Positions 17,340 through 26,105 of a stretch of DNA of 64,000 nt are shown here, piece by piece (positions within the stretch are counted from its first letter, which is position 1; each line of letters begins with the position of its first letter). Under the pieces are notes generated by a model. It had not been told where the DNA came from. It did no database searches and was given only the letters and a program-made list of their open reading frames with translations. Source of the stretch: an uncultured Paracoccaceae bacterium (GTDB lineage: Bacteria; Pseudomonadota; Alphaproteobacteria; Rhodobacterales; Rhodobacteraceae); assembly GCA_913060475.1 (NCBI GenBank), contig CAJXSD010000001.1:1-64000 (forward strand), in the 5' to 3' direction. A program made the translations under genes and the position numbers.

Positions 17340-17747
17340 TTAATCGCGCGGCTGAATGGAAAACCCCAATGTATTTTGCCCCCGTTCGTGGCGATAGGTG
17401 AGATCCTGGCACAACATGCGGATCATGGCCCAGCCAAACCCTCCTTCGGGCATGTCGTCAGGGTCTGGCAAAGTTGCGCCGTCGATCACCGATTGTGGGC
17501 AGGGACGCCCGCGGTCTGTGATGGTGATTTGCAATACCTCGTGTTCGGCCCAGTTCACCAATACGGGGGCCTCGGGCGGAACCTGGCCATGTTCAACGAT
17601 ATTGTTCAATGCCTCGGCCAGTACCAATTCACAGGTATCTGCATCATAGCGCCCCCAAATATCAGCGGGCGCATCGGTCATTATGGTGTCCAACGACCGG
17701 CGCACGTCCAACGGGGACAGCAAAGAAAATTGATAGGATTTCGCCAT
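17340..17747 (-). CDS. Anti-sigma factor kinase-like ATP-binding protein (RsbW/SpoIIAB type)
   Basis: A 135-residue GHKL ATPase domain with N box LVLAEALNNIVEHG, G1 box ITDRGRPC and G2 box GGFGWAMIRML. Such proteins bind a sigma factor or other target and are freed when they phosphorylate or bind the STAS antagonist. The STAS gene lies just upstream in the same unit. The ATG at 17747 gives an 8-base gap to the STAS stop; an upstream GTG would overlap it by 20 bases. No sigma factor or PP2C phosphatase gene is in the window, so the output of the switch is unknown. Confidence 0.87.
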   Translation of the reverse strand: MAKSYQFSLLSPLDVRRSLDTIMTDAPADIWGRYDADTCELVLAEALNNIVEHGQVPPEAPVLVNWAEHEVLQITITDRGRPCPQSVIDGATLPDPDDMPEGGFGWAMIRMLCQDLTYRHERGQNTLGFSIQPRD

Positions 17748-17754
17748 CAAATCA

Positions 17755-18090
17755 TCACCCAACACGTAATGCACTGTCCAAATCGGGATGAATTTTAAAA
17801 ATGCTGTCCATGCGTGTCAGGCGAAACACCTTGTCCACGGCGGGGTTTAGGGCGCATAGGTCAATCTGGCGCTGTGCGCCGATGTTTTTTTTGATGGATA
17901 CAATGGCACCCAGCCCGCTTGAGTCGATGAAATCGACTTGAGTCAGATTCAAAATAATCCGTGACGCGTCATTGGCGGTCAGGGCATCATGTATGGCATC
18001 CTTGAATTTCAGGGCGGCCTGCGCGTCAATGCGGGTGGCGTTGACTGTCACAGACAGTCCGTTTGTTTCGGTTGATAAACTTAGGTCCAT
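17755..18090 (-). CDS. STAS-domain anti-sigma factor antagonist (SpoIIAA/RsbV type)
   Basis: A 111-residue single STAS domain. The phosphorylation site is S57 or S58 in DFIDSSGLGAIVSI. Unphosphorylated antagonist binds the partner kinase and releases its target. It is the first gene of a two-gene unit with the RsbW-like kinase. GAGG precedes the ATG. The partner-switch logic is established for the families; the regulated process here is not visible. Confidence 0.9.
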   Translation of the reverse strand: MDLSLSTETNGLSVTVNATRIDAQAALKFKDAIHDALTANDASRIILNLTQVDFIDSSGLGAIVSIKKNIGAQRQIDLCALNPAVDKVFRLTRMDSIFKIHPDLDSALRVG

Positions 18091-18176
18091 GTAATCCTCG
18101 TAAATTAGGTGTGATTACACACTAGACGGCAATCGTTACCATTCGGTATGCTCGCCCCAAATATCAGGAGGATTTG

Positions 18177-19349
18177 ATGAATAAAGTTGTCATCACCGGG
18201 GCGGCACGGACGCCAATGGGCGGATTTCAGGGCGATTTTGATGGCGTGGCTGCATCCCAGTTGGGTGGCGCAGCCTTAGCGGCCGCACTGGCCGGGGCAG
18301 GTGTCGGGGATGTTGACGAACTGATCATGGGGTGTGTCCTGCCCGCAGGTCAGGGGCAGGCCCCCGCGCGCCAGGCCGGATTTGCAGCAGGTCTGGGCGA
18401 TCATGTGCCCGCGACCACATTGAATAAAATGTGCGGTTCCGGGATGAAGGCCGCCATGGTTGCCTATGACCAGATCGCGCTAGGCCACGCAAATACGGTG
18501 GCCGCGGGCGGGATGGAGAGTATGTCGAATGCCCCCTATATGCTGCCCAAAATGCGCGGTGGCGCGCGGTTGGGGCATGGTCAGGTGGTTGACCACATGT
18601 TTCTGGACGGGCTTGAGGATGCCTATGACAAGGGGCGCTTGATGGGCACCTTTGCCGAGGATTGCGCCGAAAAATATCAATTCACCCGCGCAGAACAGGA
18701 TGAATATGCGCTGCAGTCGTTGTCAAATGCACTGCAGGCGCAGGAAACGGGGGCCTTTGACACGGAAATCGCCCCCTTTACCGTGACATCGCGCAAAGGG
18801 GATCGGGTCGTCGCCTGCGACGAACAACCCGCCAAGGCACGGCCCGAAAAAATTCCGACATTAAAACCTGCGTTTCGCGAAAATGGGACTGTGACGCCCG
18901 CGAATGCATCGTCAATTTCGGACGGTGCGGCGGCGTTGATTTTGGCAAACGGCGATTATGCCCAGACGCGGGGCCTGCCGGTGCGGGCCGTTATTCGCGG
19001 CCATGCCAGCCACGCCCAAGATCCCGCATGGTTTTCCACCGCCCCGATCCCAGCGGCGCGAAAACTGCTGGATCGTCTGGGCTGGCAGGTGGGTGATGTT
19101 GACCTGTGGGAGGTGAACGAAGCCTTTGCCGTGGTTCCAATGGCGTTTATGCGGGATATGGGAATTCCCCGGGACAAGATGAACATTCATGGCGGGGCCT
19201 GTGCCTTGGGTCATCCGATCGGGGCATCTGGCGCGCGTATTATCGTGACATTGCTAAATGCGATGGAACGTTTGGATGTCAAACGCGGGATCGCTGCGAT
19301 TTGCATTGGCGGTGGCGAAGGAACCGCCATCGCGTTAGAGCGTGAATAA
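18177..19349 (+). CDS. Acetyl-CoA acetyltransferase (thiolase)
   Basis: A 390-residue condensing thiolase. The acyl-accepting C86 is in LNKMCGSGMKA; HGGACALGHPIGASGAR carries the catalytic His, and AAICIGGGEGTAIALE the second Cys. It interconverts two acetyl-CoA and acetoacetyl-CoA, feeding PHB synthesis, ketone metabolism or the ethylmalonyl-CoA route; no phaB or phaC is in the window. The ATG at 18177 follows a perfect AGGAGG. The msrC-like gene begins two bases after its stop. Confidence 0.92.
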   Translation: MNKVVITGAARTPMGGFQGDFDGVAASQLGGAALAAALAGAGVGDVDELIMGCVLPAGQGQAPARQAGFAAGLGDHVPATTLNKMCGSGMKAAMVAYDQIALGHANTVAAGGMESMSNAPYMLPKMRGGARLGHGQVVDHMFLDGLEDAYDKGRLMGTFAEDCAEKYQFTRAEQDEYALQSLSNALQAQETGAFDTEIAPFTVTSRKGDRVVACDEQPAKARPEKIPTLKPAFRENGTVTPANASSISDGAAALILANGDYAQTRGLPVRAVIRGHASHAQDPAWFSTAPIPAARKLLDRLGWQVGDVDLWEVNEAFAVVPMAFMRDMGIPRDKMNIHGGACALGHPIGASGARIIVTLLNAMERLDVKRGIAAICIGGGEGTAIALERE

Positions 19350-19351
19350 CC

Positions 19352-19807
19352 ATGGCCGTTGATTATGCGCAATTGCGCCAACGCGTTTTGGCGGTGTGTG
19401 ACGGGGAAACGGATCAGGTTGCCCTGATGGCGACACTGGCATGCGAAGTGCATCACAGCGATGATCGGTTTGATTGGACAGGGTTTTACCGCGTCACGGC
19501 GCCCAATTTGTTGAAAATTGGCCCCTATCAGGGTGGGCACGGGTGTTTGCAGATTACCTTTGATCGCGGTGTTTGCGGGGCGGCGGCGCGCACGGGGCAG
19601 GTGCAATTGGTCGATGATGTCGATGCCTTTCCCGGGCATATCGCCTGTGCCGCGTCGACGCGGTCGGAATTGGTGATCCCGTTTTATGATGCCCAAGGGG
19701 CGCTGATCGGTGTGTTCGATATCGACAGCGATCAACCTGCGGCATTCGATCAAAATGATGCAGACCAGTTACAATCCTTGCTGGCGGCCGTGTTTTCACA
19801 GGCCTGA
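19352..19807 (+). CDS. msrC: Free methionine-(R)-sulfoxide reductase (GAF-domain fRMsr)
   Basis: A 151-residue GAF-fold protein. It keeps all three redox cysteines with exact E. coli fRMsr spacing: C65 (GCLQI), C75 (GVCG) and C99 (GHIACA), equivalent to C84, C94 and C118. It reduces free methionine-R-sulfoxide using thioredoxin-like donors. The WTGFYRV, IGPYQG and SELVIPF strands also match. It starts two bases after the thiolase stop, so the two genes are co-transcribed, although no metabolic link is obvious. Confidence 0.92.
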   Translation: MAVDYAQLRQRVLAVCDGETDQVALMATLACEVHHSDDRFDWTGFYRVTAPNLLKIGPYQGGHGCLQITFDRGVCGAAARTGQVQLVDDVDAFPGHIACAASTRSELVIPFYDAQGALIGVFDIDSDQPAAFDQNDADQLQSLLAAVFSQA

Positions 19808-19833
19808 CTGCCCCGCGACAGTGTACATATATT

Positions 19834-19867
19834 TTACCCCAAAGCCGCAAGCGCCGCTTTGGGGTAA
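19834..19867. terminator. Strong hairpin between convergent msrC and the OmpA lipoprotein gene
   Basis: Perfect 12-bp stem (arms 19834-19845 and 19856-19867) with a 10-base loop. No T tract follows on either strand, so it may end transcription from both sides by a factor-assisted route or protect 3' ends. Confidence 0.5.
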
Positions 19868-19896
19868 GGGAGAGATCGGATTAACGGTCTGGTGCG

Positions 19897-20571
19897 TTAC
19901 CCGTTGCGGGGCACAATGATCACCTCAACACGGCGGTTTTGTGCGCGCCCCTCAGGGGTCAGGTTGGATGCCAAGGGCTGGTCTTCGCCTGCGCCATAGG
20001 TCCGGATGCGATAGGGGTCCACCCCGTTTGCACGCACAACATCCGCCACCGCAGCCGCACGGCGGGTCGACAAATCGACGTTATAGGCGGCATCGCCTGT
20101 GTTGTCTGTGTGACCCACAATCTGAACGTCAGAATTTGGATAATTTTGCAGGTTTGCCGCCAGTGTCGCCAAATCGCTGCGCAATCCGGGGGCGACATAG
20201 GTGCTGTCGACGTCGAACAGGATATCCTGGGGCAGGGTGACGATCAGACGATCGCCCGTATTTGTGATGACCACTTGGTCATTGTTCAAATCATTGCGCA
20301 ATTCAGCGGCCTGTTTGTCCAGCTGGTCCCCAATGGCTGCACCCAGACCGCCGCCGATGATCGCGCCCTTGATCGCGGCCCCGCGGCGGTTTGATTTGCT
20401 GCCATCGCTGGTGGCATAGGCCCCTACGGCGCCAATCAGGCCGCCAATCAATGCGCCCTGTTTTGTGTTGGTGCGGTCCATGTTGGGGTCATATTGCTGC
20501 CCCCCGCCACAGGCGGCCAGTGCAAAGAGGGATGCAATAATCGTGACTGACTTAATGGGTTTTGTGCTCAT
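19897..20571 (-). CDS. OmpA-family lipoprotein with glycine zipper
   Basis: A 224-residue envelope protein: signal peptide with lipobox LAAC (C21), a glycine-zipper segment with repeated GGLIGAVGAY and GGGLGAAIG (about 45-90), then an OmpA-C peptidoglycan-binding domain (about 110-224) with ILFDVDS, VGHTDNTGD and NRRVEV. It probably anchors the outer membrane to peptidoglycan (YfiB/YiaD type). The ATG at 20571 follows CGAGGA and starts the signal peptide; 30 residues of upstream frame lack signal features. Confidence 0.9.
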   Translation of the reverse strand: MSTKPIKSVTIIASLFALAACGGGQQYDPNMDRTNTKQGALIGGLIGAVGAYATSDGSKSNRRGAAIKGAIIGGGLGAAIGDQLDKQAAELRNDLNNDQVVITNTGDRLIVTLPQDILFDVDSTYVAPGLRSDLATLAANLQNYPNSDVQIVGHTDNTGDAAYNVDLSTRRAAAVADVVRANGVDPYRIRTYGAGEDQPLASNLTPEGRAQNRRVEVIIVPRNG

Positions 20572-20693
20572 AACGTCCTCGGGTGTTGTGGTCATTTCAA
20601 ATATGGTTCGCTGAAATGCAGTAGCCACTGTCTTGGGGCAAACACCAATAAGAATATTCAAAACGGCAGAAATTTGCCAGATGATTTACCGCA

Positions 20694-21542
20694 TTATGTG
20701 CCCTGCGTTGCATCGCGGCGCGCGCTTTCATGGGCAAGAATAGCGCGTTTTACGGGCAGGCCCCAGTGATAGCCGCCCAAACTGCCATCTTTGCGCAGGG
20801 CGCGATGACAGGGGATCAATAATCCAATGGGGTTGCGGCCAACGGCCGTACCGACGGCGCGCACAGCCTTGGGGTGGCCAATCGCCTGTGCAATATCGGA
20901 ATAGGTGGTGACATAGCCGGATTTGATATTTAGCAAGGCCTGCCAAACCTTGATCTGAAAGGGCGCCCCGATCAGCGACAGCGTGGCGGTGCCTTGCAGA
21001 TTGAAAATCGATGCGGCCCAAGCGTCAAGTTGTTGGTTTTTATCGTGAAAACGTGCCTTTGGCCAGCGGGCGGCCATGTCGTTCCATGTGTCGGATTGAT
21101 CCGCATCGGAGGCAAAGGCCAGACCGCAAATGCCCCGATCGGTTGCCATCAGCAGGGCCGGACCAAAGGGGCTGTCGTACCAGCCGTGCATGATGTTCAA
21201 ACCCAGCCCCCCCGCGGCATAGGTGCCGGGTGTCATCGCCTCCCACTTGAGGAACAAATCATACAGACGCGCGGTGCCGGACAGACCCGCGGTCATTGCG
21301 GTATCCAATGTTGTGTGATGGTTGCGCAGCAGCCGTTTTGACAGGTCCAGGGTCAAATATTGCTGATAGGCCTTAGGGGACACCCCCACCCATTTTGAAA
21401 ATAATTTCTGGAAATGTGCCGGGCTCATGTCCATGGCCTGTGCCAATGTGGTCAGGTCCATTCCCTGTGGGTCCGCGTCAATCAATTGAATTGCGCGTTC
21501 GATCACGCGATAGGAATAGGATCTGTCCGGTGTCATCTGCAT
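20694..21542 (-). CDS. AraC-type HTH / methylated-DNA-protein-cysteine methyltransferase fusion (Ada-like)
   Basis: A 282-residue protein. Residues 10-105 form an AraC-type helix-turn-helix domain (LAQAMDMSPAHFQKLFSKWVG), and 115-280 the O6-alkylguanine transferase domain with acceptor C245 in IPCHRAL. Compared with E. coli Ada it lacks the N-terminal zinc methylphosphotriester domain, so it can repair alkylguanine but should not sense phosphotriesters through that site. Stand-alone and divergent from nth. A second ATG six bases downstream has better spacing to GGAAAA. Confidence 0.9.
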   Translation of the reverse strand: MQMTPDRSYSYRVIERAIQLIDADPQGMDLTTLAQAMDMSPAHFQKLFSKWVGVSPKAYQQYLTLDLSKRLLRNHHTTLDTAMTAGLSGTARLYDLFLKWEAMTPGTYAAGGLGLNIMHGWYDSPFGPALLMATDRGICGLAFASDADQSDTWNDMAARWPKARFHDKNQQLDAWAASIFNLQGTATLSLIGAPFQIKVWQALLNIKSGYVTTYSDIAQAIGHPKAVRAVGTAVGRNPIGLLIPCHRALRKDGSLGGYHWGLPVKRAILAHESARRDATQGT

Positions 21543-21645
21543 TTTTCCAAATTTTGTGCTAGTTTATGCCAAGCGTGACGTGTTTTCGACCCGAAACTTG
21601 CTATATCGCTTGTAACAGGTGGAAATTCGGGGCAAACACGGACCT

Positions 21646-22290
21646 ATGTCGAAACAGCTTGATTATCATACCATCCGTGAAATCTTTACACGGTTTCAGG
21701 ACGTCAGCCCCGAACCCAAAGGGGAATTGGACCATGTCAATGTCTATACCTTGGTGGTTGCGGTGGCCCTGTCGGCGCAGGCCACGGATGTTGGCGTGAA
21801 CAAAGCCACGAAAGAGCTGTTCAAAATTGCCGATACGCCGCAAAAAATGCTGGATCTGGGCGAAGAGGGGCTGATCGAACATATCAAGACCATCGGCCTG
21901 TATCGGAACAAGGCGAAAAACGTCATCAAGCTGAGCCAGATTTTGGTCGACCAATACGGTGGAGAGGTGCCAAATTCCCGTGCGGCCTTGCAATCTTTGC
22001 CGGGGGTTGGGCGCAAAACGGCGAATGTGGTGTTGAACATGTGGTGGCGTCAGCCTGCCCAAGCGGTCGATACGCATATTTTCCGTGTTGGCAACCGCAC
22101 TGGCATTGCCCCGGGCAAAGATGTAGATGCGGTTGAGCGCGCGATAGAAGATCACATTCCAGCGGATTTCCAGCTGCATGCCCATCATTGGTTGATTTTA
22201 CATGGGCGCTATCACTGCAAGGCGCGCAAGCCGATGTGTTCAACATGTTTGATCCGCGATCTGTGCGGATATGAGGAAAAAGAGTTATGA
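21646..22290 (+). CDS. nth: Endonuclease III
   Basis: A 214-residue DNA glycosylase/AP lyase for oxidised pyrimidines. The helix-hairpin-helix LPGVGRKTANVVL carries K124; the catalytic D142 is in VDTHIFRVGN. The [4Fe-4S] ligands are C191, C198, C201 and C207 (C-X6-C-X2-C-X5-C). The ATG at 21646 is chosen over a GTG nine codons upstream because the family begins near MSKQLDYHTI. The stop overlaps the adenosine kinase start (ATGA). Confidence 0.95.
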   Translation: MSKQLDYHTIREIFTRFQDVSPEPKGELDHVNVYTLVVAVALSAQATDVGVNKATKELFKIADTPQKMLDLGEEGLIEHIKTIGLYRNKAKNVIKLSQILVDQYGGEVPNSRAALQSLPGVGRKTANVVLNMWWRQPAQAVDTHIFRVGNRTGIAPGKDVDAVERAIEDHIPADFQLHAHHWLILHGRYHCKARKPMCSTCLIRDLCGYEEKEL

Positions 22291-23276
22291 AAAAATATCA
22301 GGTGCTTGGCATAGGGAACGCAATTGTTGATGTGATTTCACGCAGTGATGATGCGTTTTTGCAAACAAATGCCATTGACAAAGGCATCATGCAGTTGGTC
22401 GATAAGGACCGCGGTGAATTTCTGTATGACGCGATGACAAACCGCGTGCAGGCCCCCGGTGGGTCCGTTGCCAATACGCTGGCGGGGTTGGGGGAATTGA
22501 ACCTGCGCACCGGATTTATTGGTCGCGTTGCCGATGATGATCTGGGCCGTTTCTATGCGCAGGCCATGGATGATGACGGAACCGATTTTGTGAACCCGCC
22601 GGTGCCCATGGCGGATCTGCCGACATCGCGTTCCATGATTTTCGTGTCGCCTGATGGGGAACGGTCGATGAATACCTATCTGGGGATTTCTGCCGATCTG
22701 GGCCCTGATGATGTGGCCGACACCGTGGCGCAGGATGCGGATATTGTGTTCCTTGAGGGGTATTTGTTCGACAAGGATCCGGGCAAAGAGGCCTTTCAAA
22801 AATTGGCCCGTCTGTGTCGCGCGGCTGGTGGACAGGCGGGCATTTCAATTTCGGACCCATTCTGCGTCGAACGTCATCGTGACGATTTTTTGCATTTGAT
22901 TGAAAATGAACTGGATTTCGTCATCGGAAATGAGGACGAAGTGAAATCGCTGTTCCAGACCGATGATCTGGATGCCGCATTGGACCGATTGGCGGCCATT
23001 GCACCCTTGGTCGTGTGCACCCGTTCGAGCCGTGGTGTCAGCGCCATTCGCGATGGTCAGCGGGTCGATGTGCCGGTGGACCAAATTGTACCCATCGACA
23101 CGACCGGGGCAGGGGATCAATTCGCGGCTGGGTTCCTTTATGGATTGGCCACCGATCGTGATTTGGAAACCAGCTGTAAAATGGGCTGCGTCGCTGCGGG
23201 CGAGGTGATCCGCCATATCGGACCACGCCCTGAAACGTCAGTTGCCGAATTGTTTGCCGCCGCGGGGTTGGTGTAA
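22287..23276 (+). CDS. PfkB-family carbohydrate kinase, adenosine-kinase type
   Basis: A 329-residue ribokinase-fold protein: YQVLGIGNAIVDVI at the start, PGGSVANTLAGLGEL for substrate binding, and the PfkB signature DTTGAGDQFAAGFLYG with the catalytic Asp. The early motif is typical of adenosine kinase, which would salvage adenosine to AMP; other PfkB sugars cannot be ruled out. ATGA overlap with nth means translational coupling. Its stop lies one base from the end of the convergent sulfotransferase gene. Confidence 0.9.
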   Translation: MKKYQVLGIGNAIVDVISRSDDAFLQTNAIDKGIMQLVDKDRGEFLYDAMTNRVQAPGGSVANTLAGLGELNLRTGFIGRVADDDLGRFYAQAMDDDGTDFVNPPVPMADLPTSRSMIFVSPDGERSMNTYLGISADLGPDDVADTVAQDADIVFLEGYLFDKDPGKEAFQKLARLCRAAGGQAGISISDPFCVERHRDDFLHLIENELDFVIGNEDEVKSLFQTDDLDAALDRLAAIAPLVVCTRSSRGVSAIRDGQRVDVPVDQIVPIDTTGAGDQFAAGFLYGLATDRDLETSCKMGCVAAGEVIRHIGPRPETSVAELFAAAGLV

Positions 23277-23277
23277 C

Positions 23278-24096
23278 CTAGCGGTGCAATTCTGCATGGA
23301 CCCTGTCCAGATCAATGTCAGTCACTGGCATTTTATTGGCAGGGTCATTTGCGTCATATCCGAATAAATCAAAATCCTTGCGATAAATTTCATGCATCAA
23401 ATGTATGGATAGATCGTCAAAGTATTCCGCAACGGGGTGGGCGCGTTTTGGCCCGTGGCCTTCGCTTTCGTTAAATCGGGGAACCCGGGCTAAATCCACG
23501 GCGTGCGGCGGTGTGATATGATCCAACACATGTTGCATCCCGTCATTAAAGCGTTCGGTCCAAAAAATGTGGTCATACCGCCCCCCACCTGAAATCAAGG
23601 TTGAGACATGCCCCGACACGGACGACCAATGTATGTCCGGGGCCATTGGTTTGTAAAATCGAATGGTGTCGCGTGCGAATAACAAAAACCGGCGAAACGA
23701 ACTGATTTGGTCAAAGTCGTTGATATCGTCCGATCCGCCCACTGTGACCCCGTATTGTTGCATCAACAGCGGCACCATATTGCCGCGATAGCGTTTTCCA
23801 TTGCGCTGGATGCCGCAGATTTTGTCGAAAAATGATGATAATATGCGGGTATAGGGATTGCGCACGCAGGTAAAGGTATAGGCTGATTGCCTTTGGACCG
23901 ACGCTGCGATGATGGGTTTGCTATGGCCCTGGTTCCATTTGTGCAATCCTTGGGTGGCGTCGTGGATGTCCCCATCAAAGAACTGTCCATGATCGGAATA
24001 ATACAGGATTTGACCAATGGTCGAACAGGCGCATTTTGGCACCACGCGATAAATCACGCTTTCGCTTTCGGTCATCCAGGTTCCAGGAAATCGCAT
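23278..24096 (-). CDS. Sulfotransferase family 2 (carbohydrate sulfotransferase-like) protein
   Basis: A 272-residue protein with both PAPS-binding motifs: 5'-phosphosulfate loop VPKCACSTI and 3'-phosphate motif CVRNPYTRILSSFFDK. The resemblance is to Golgi carbohydrate (HNK-1/chondroitin) sulfotransferases. There is no signal peptide or membrane segment. The ATG at 24096 (MRFPGTW) is preferred, with GCGGAG upstream; a TTG 23 codons earlier is possible. It is divergent from a glycosyltransferase gene, which suggests a shared job in making a sulfated surface glycan; this is inference. Confidence 0.82.
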   Translation of the reverse strand: MRFPGTWMTESESVIYRVVPKCACSTIGQILYYSDHGQFFDGDIHDATQGLHKWNQGHSKPIIAASVQRQSAYTFTCVRNPYTRILSSFFDKICGIQRNGKRYRGNMVPLLMQQYGVTVGGSDDINDFDQISSFRRFLLFARDTIRFYKPMAPDIHWSSVSGHVSTLISGGGRYDHIFWTERFNDGMQHVLDHITPPHAVDLARVPRFNESEGHGPKRAHPVAEYFDDLSIHLMHEIYRKDFDLFGYDANDPANKMPVTDIDLDRVHAELHR

Positions 24097-24225
24097 TATG
24101 TCGTGCTCCGCAGGTCTGTTGGTGTTTTGTACGCAATGTTTGATGAAATGAAAATTGTTATTCAATCTTGGATCAAAGTTCCTTAGGTTGTCACCATCAG
24201 ATCACTATAGCGCCAAAGTAAACCT

Positions 24226-25737
24226 GTGACAAAAATAGCTTATCTTTTGCTCTGCCATCACGATCCGGATCGCGTCATTTCGCAGGTCCGACATTTGGCT
24301 GCGCAGGGCGATTATGTTGCCGTACATTTCGACCGGCGCGGCGCGGCGCAGGATTTCCACAAAATTCGCCACGCCTTTGCCGGCAATGGTCGGGTGCATA
24401 TTTTGCCGCGTCGGGTGAAATGTGGATGGGGCGAATGGTCATTGGTGCGCGCGACCTTGGTCACCCTGCGCGCGGCCTTTCAACGTTTTGATGCGGCGAC
24501 CCATTTTTATTTGATTTCGGGTGACTGTATGCCGATCAAATCAGCGGTGCATATCAAACAGTCGCTGGGCGAAAATAATCGGGACTATATCGAAAACCAC
24601 GACTTTTTTAACGGATTTTGGATCAATACAGGGATCCAGCGGGATCGGTTGATTTACCGGCATGTGTTTAATGAACGCCGGCAAAAACGGTTGTACGATC
24701 TGTCCTTGGCGCTGCAGCGGAAATTGGGTTTGGCCCGGGACATTCCGGCGGGGCTGAACGTGCGCATTGGCAGCCAGTGGTGGTGCCTGCGTCGGTCGAC
24801 TGTTCAACGTGTTTTGAAATTCACGCGGCGCAATCTGCGCATCGTTCAATTTTTCAAAACCACGTGGATCCCTGACGAAATATTTTTTCAAACACTTGTG
24901 CCACGCCTGATCCCCGCTGATGAAATTGAAAACCGTCCGCCGACATTATTGCATTTTTCAAACTATGGGTTTCCGATTTCGTTTTATCCTGATCATATGG
25001 ATTTTCTGGTGGGGCAGGATGCATTTTTTGCACGGAAAATCGGCGCAGAATCGCCCGCGTTCCTGCAAAAACTGTGGGACCTTTATGCCAGTGATCTGAT
25101 ACCCTCTGACGTGCAGACAAATGGCCCAGATCTGATTGCGGATATTCAAACTGCAGGTCGCGCAGGCCGGCGATTTGGGGGCCGTTTTTTTGACCCTGAC
25201 CAGTCCTTGCGCCCAGATCAACACCTGAGCGTGATCGTCACGGCAGATGGTGATTTGCCAGCGCAATGCACCCTGCCGAATTATGGTTTTGCCTTTGCCG
25301 GGTCAGATGGTGGTGCTGAAACGGCGGCAGGATCGGGGTGGGGCGATCAACTTGCCTTTATGGATCGTGCGGCCCGTCTGGAAAATCCAAATCTGGTTCT
25401 GACGGTTCTATGTGCAGGCCAAAGCGCACAACACGCGGCCCTATTTTTAAATCCCGCGGATGCAGGGGTATTGCCCAAACTGGCGCATTTGCGGGGACAG
25501 ATGCGGGTGATTTTTGACGCCGGCATTCTAGATGATCGGGCATCGGATGACGCGCCGCAATTTGGGCAATTGACACGCCAGCGGCAAAATGAACTTGCCG
25601 ATATTATCAGACAGGTTAAATGCGATCATAATGGGCAGGTGTTTGATGTCCCAAATAACCTGTCGCGCACAGACGCACGCGCATGGATTTTGGCGTGGTT
25701 GAATAAAACAGAGGATAAAGATGGCCTATACCTATGA
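24226..25737 (+). CDS. Core-2/I-branching (GT14-like) glycosyltransferase with DUF5928-like C-terminal domain
   Basis: A 503-residue protein. Residues 1-290 resemble beta-1,6-N-acetylglucosaminyltransferases: IAYLLLCHHDP, VAVHFDRRG, CGWGEWSLVRATL, YLISGDCMPIKS, GSQWWCLRRSTV and TTWIPDEIFFQTL. The remaining 200 residues form a separate domain seen in Rhodobacterales homologues (DUF5928, by memory). The start is GTG at 24226; no strong ribosome site is visible. The donor and acceptor are unknown. It overlaps the next gene by 17 bases. Confidence 0.85.
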   Translation: MTKIAYLLLCHHDPDRVISQVRHLAAQGDYVAVHFDRRGAAQDFHKIRHAFAGNGRVHILPRRVKCGWGEWSLVRATLVTLRAAFQRFDAATHFYLISGDCMPIKSAVHIKQSLGENNRDYIENHDFFNGFWINTGIQRDRLIYRHVFNERRQKRLYDLSLALQRKLGLARDIPAGLNVRIGSQWWCLRRSTVQRVLKFTRRNLRIVQFFKTTWIPDEIFFQTLVPRLIPADEIENRPPTLLHFSNYGFPISFYPDHMDFLVGQDAFFARKIGAESPAFLQKLWDLYASDLIPSDVQTNGPDLIADIQTAGRAGRRFGGRFFDPDQSLRPDQHLSVIVTADGDLPAQCTLPNYGFAFAGSDGGAETAAGSGWGDQLAFMDRAARLENPNLVLTVLCAGQSAQHAALFLNPADAGVLPKLAHLRGQMRVIFDAGILDDRASDDAPQFGQLTRQRQNELADIIRQVKCDHNGQVFDVPNNLSRTDARAWILAWLNKTEDKDGLYL

Positions 25738-26101
25738 TGACACAAATATTTTCGCCAAGATCCTGCGTGGCGAAATTCCAAATAAAACCGTGTTGGAAAC
25801 CGAACATTCCCTAGCTTTCGAAGATATCGCACCGCAGGCCCCGATCCATGTTCTGGTCATCCCCAAGGGCCCATATGTCAGTTATGATCATTTCGCCCAA
25901 GCGGCCAGTGATGCCGAAATTGTGGATTTCACCCGCACCATTGGTCAAGTCTGTGAAAAACTGGGTCTTCAGCCCCCGTCTGGCAACGGGTTTCGCGCCA
26001 TTTCAAATACGGGCGCCCATGGCGTCCAAGAGGTCCCGCATCTGCATGTGCACATCTTGGGCGGGCGCATGTTGGGGCGGATGCTGCAACGCGCGGAATA
26101 A
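25721..26101 (+). CDS. HIT-family nucleotide-binding protein (HinT-like)
   Basis: A 126-residue protein with the histidine triad H107-H109-H111 in VPHLHVHILGGRM. The N-terminal NIFAKILRGEIP and DIAPQAPIHVLVIPKG are typical of the HinT branch, purine nucleoside phosphoramidases. Length matches the family. It starts 17 bases inside the glycosyltransferase gene, so it is translationally coupled to it, and is convergent with the ABC ATPase gene four bases away. Confidence 0.93.
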   Translation: MAYTYDDTNIFAKILRGEIPNKTVLETEHSLAFEDIAPQAPIHVLVIPKGPYVSYDHFAQAASDAEIVDFTRTIGQVCEKLGLQPPSGNGFRAISNTGAHGVQEVPHLHVHILGGRMLGRMLQRAE

Positions 26102-26105
26102 TGGA

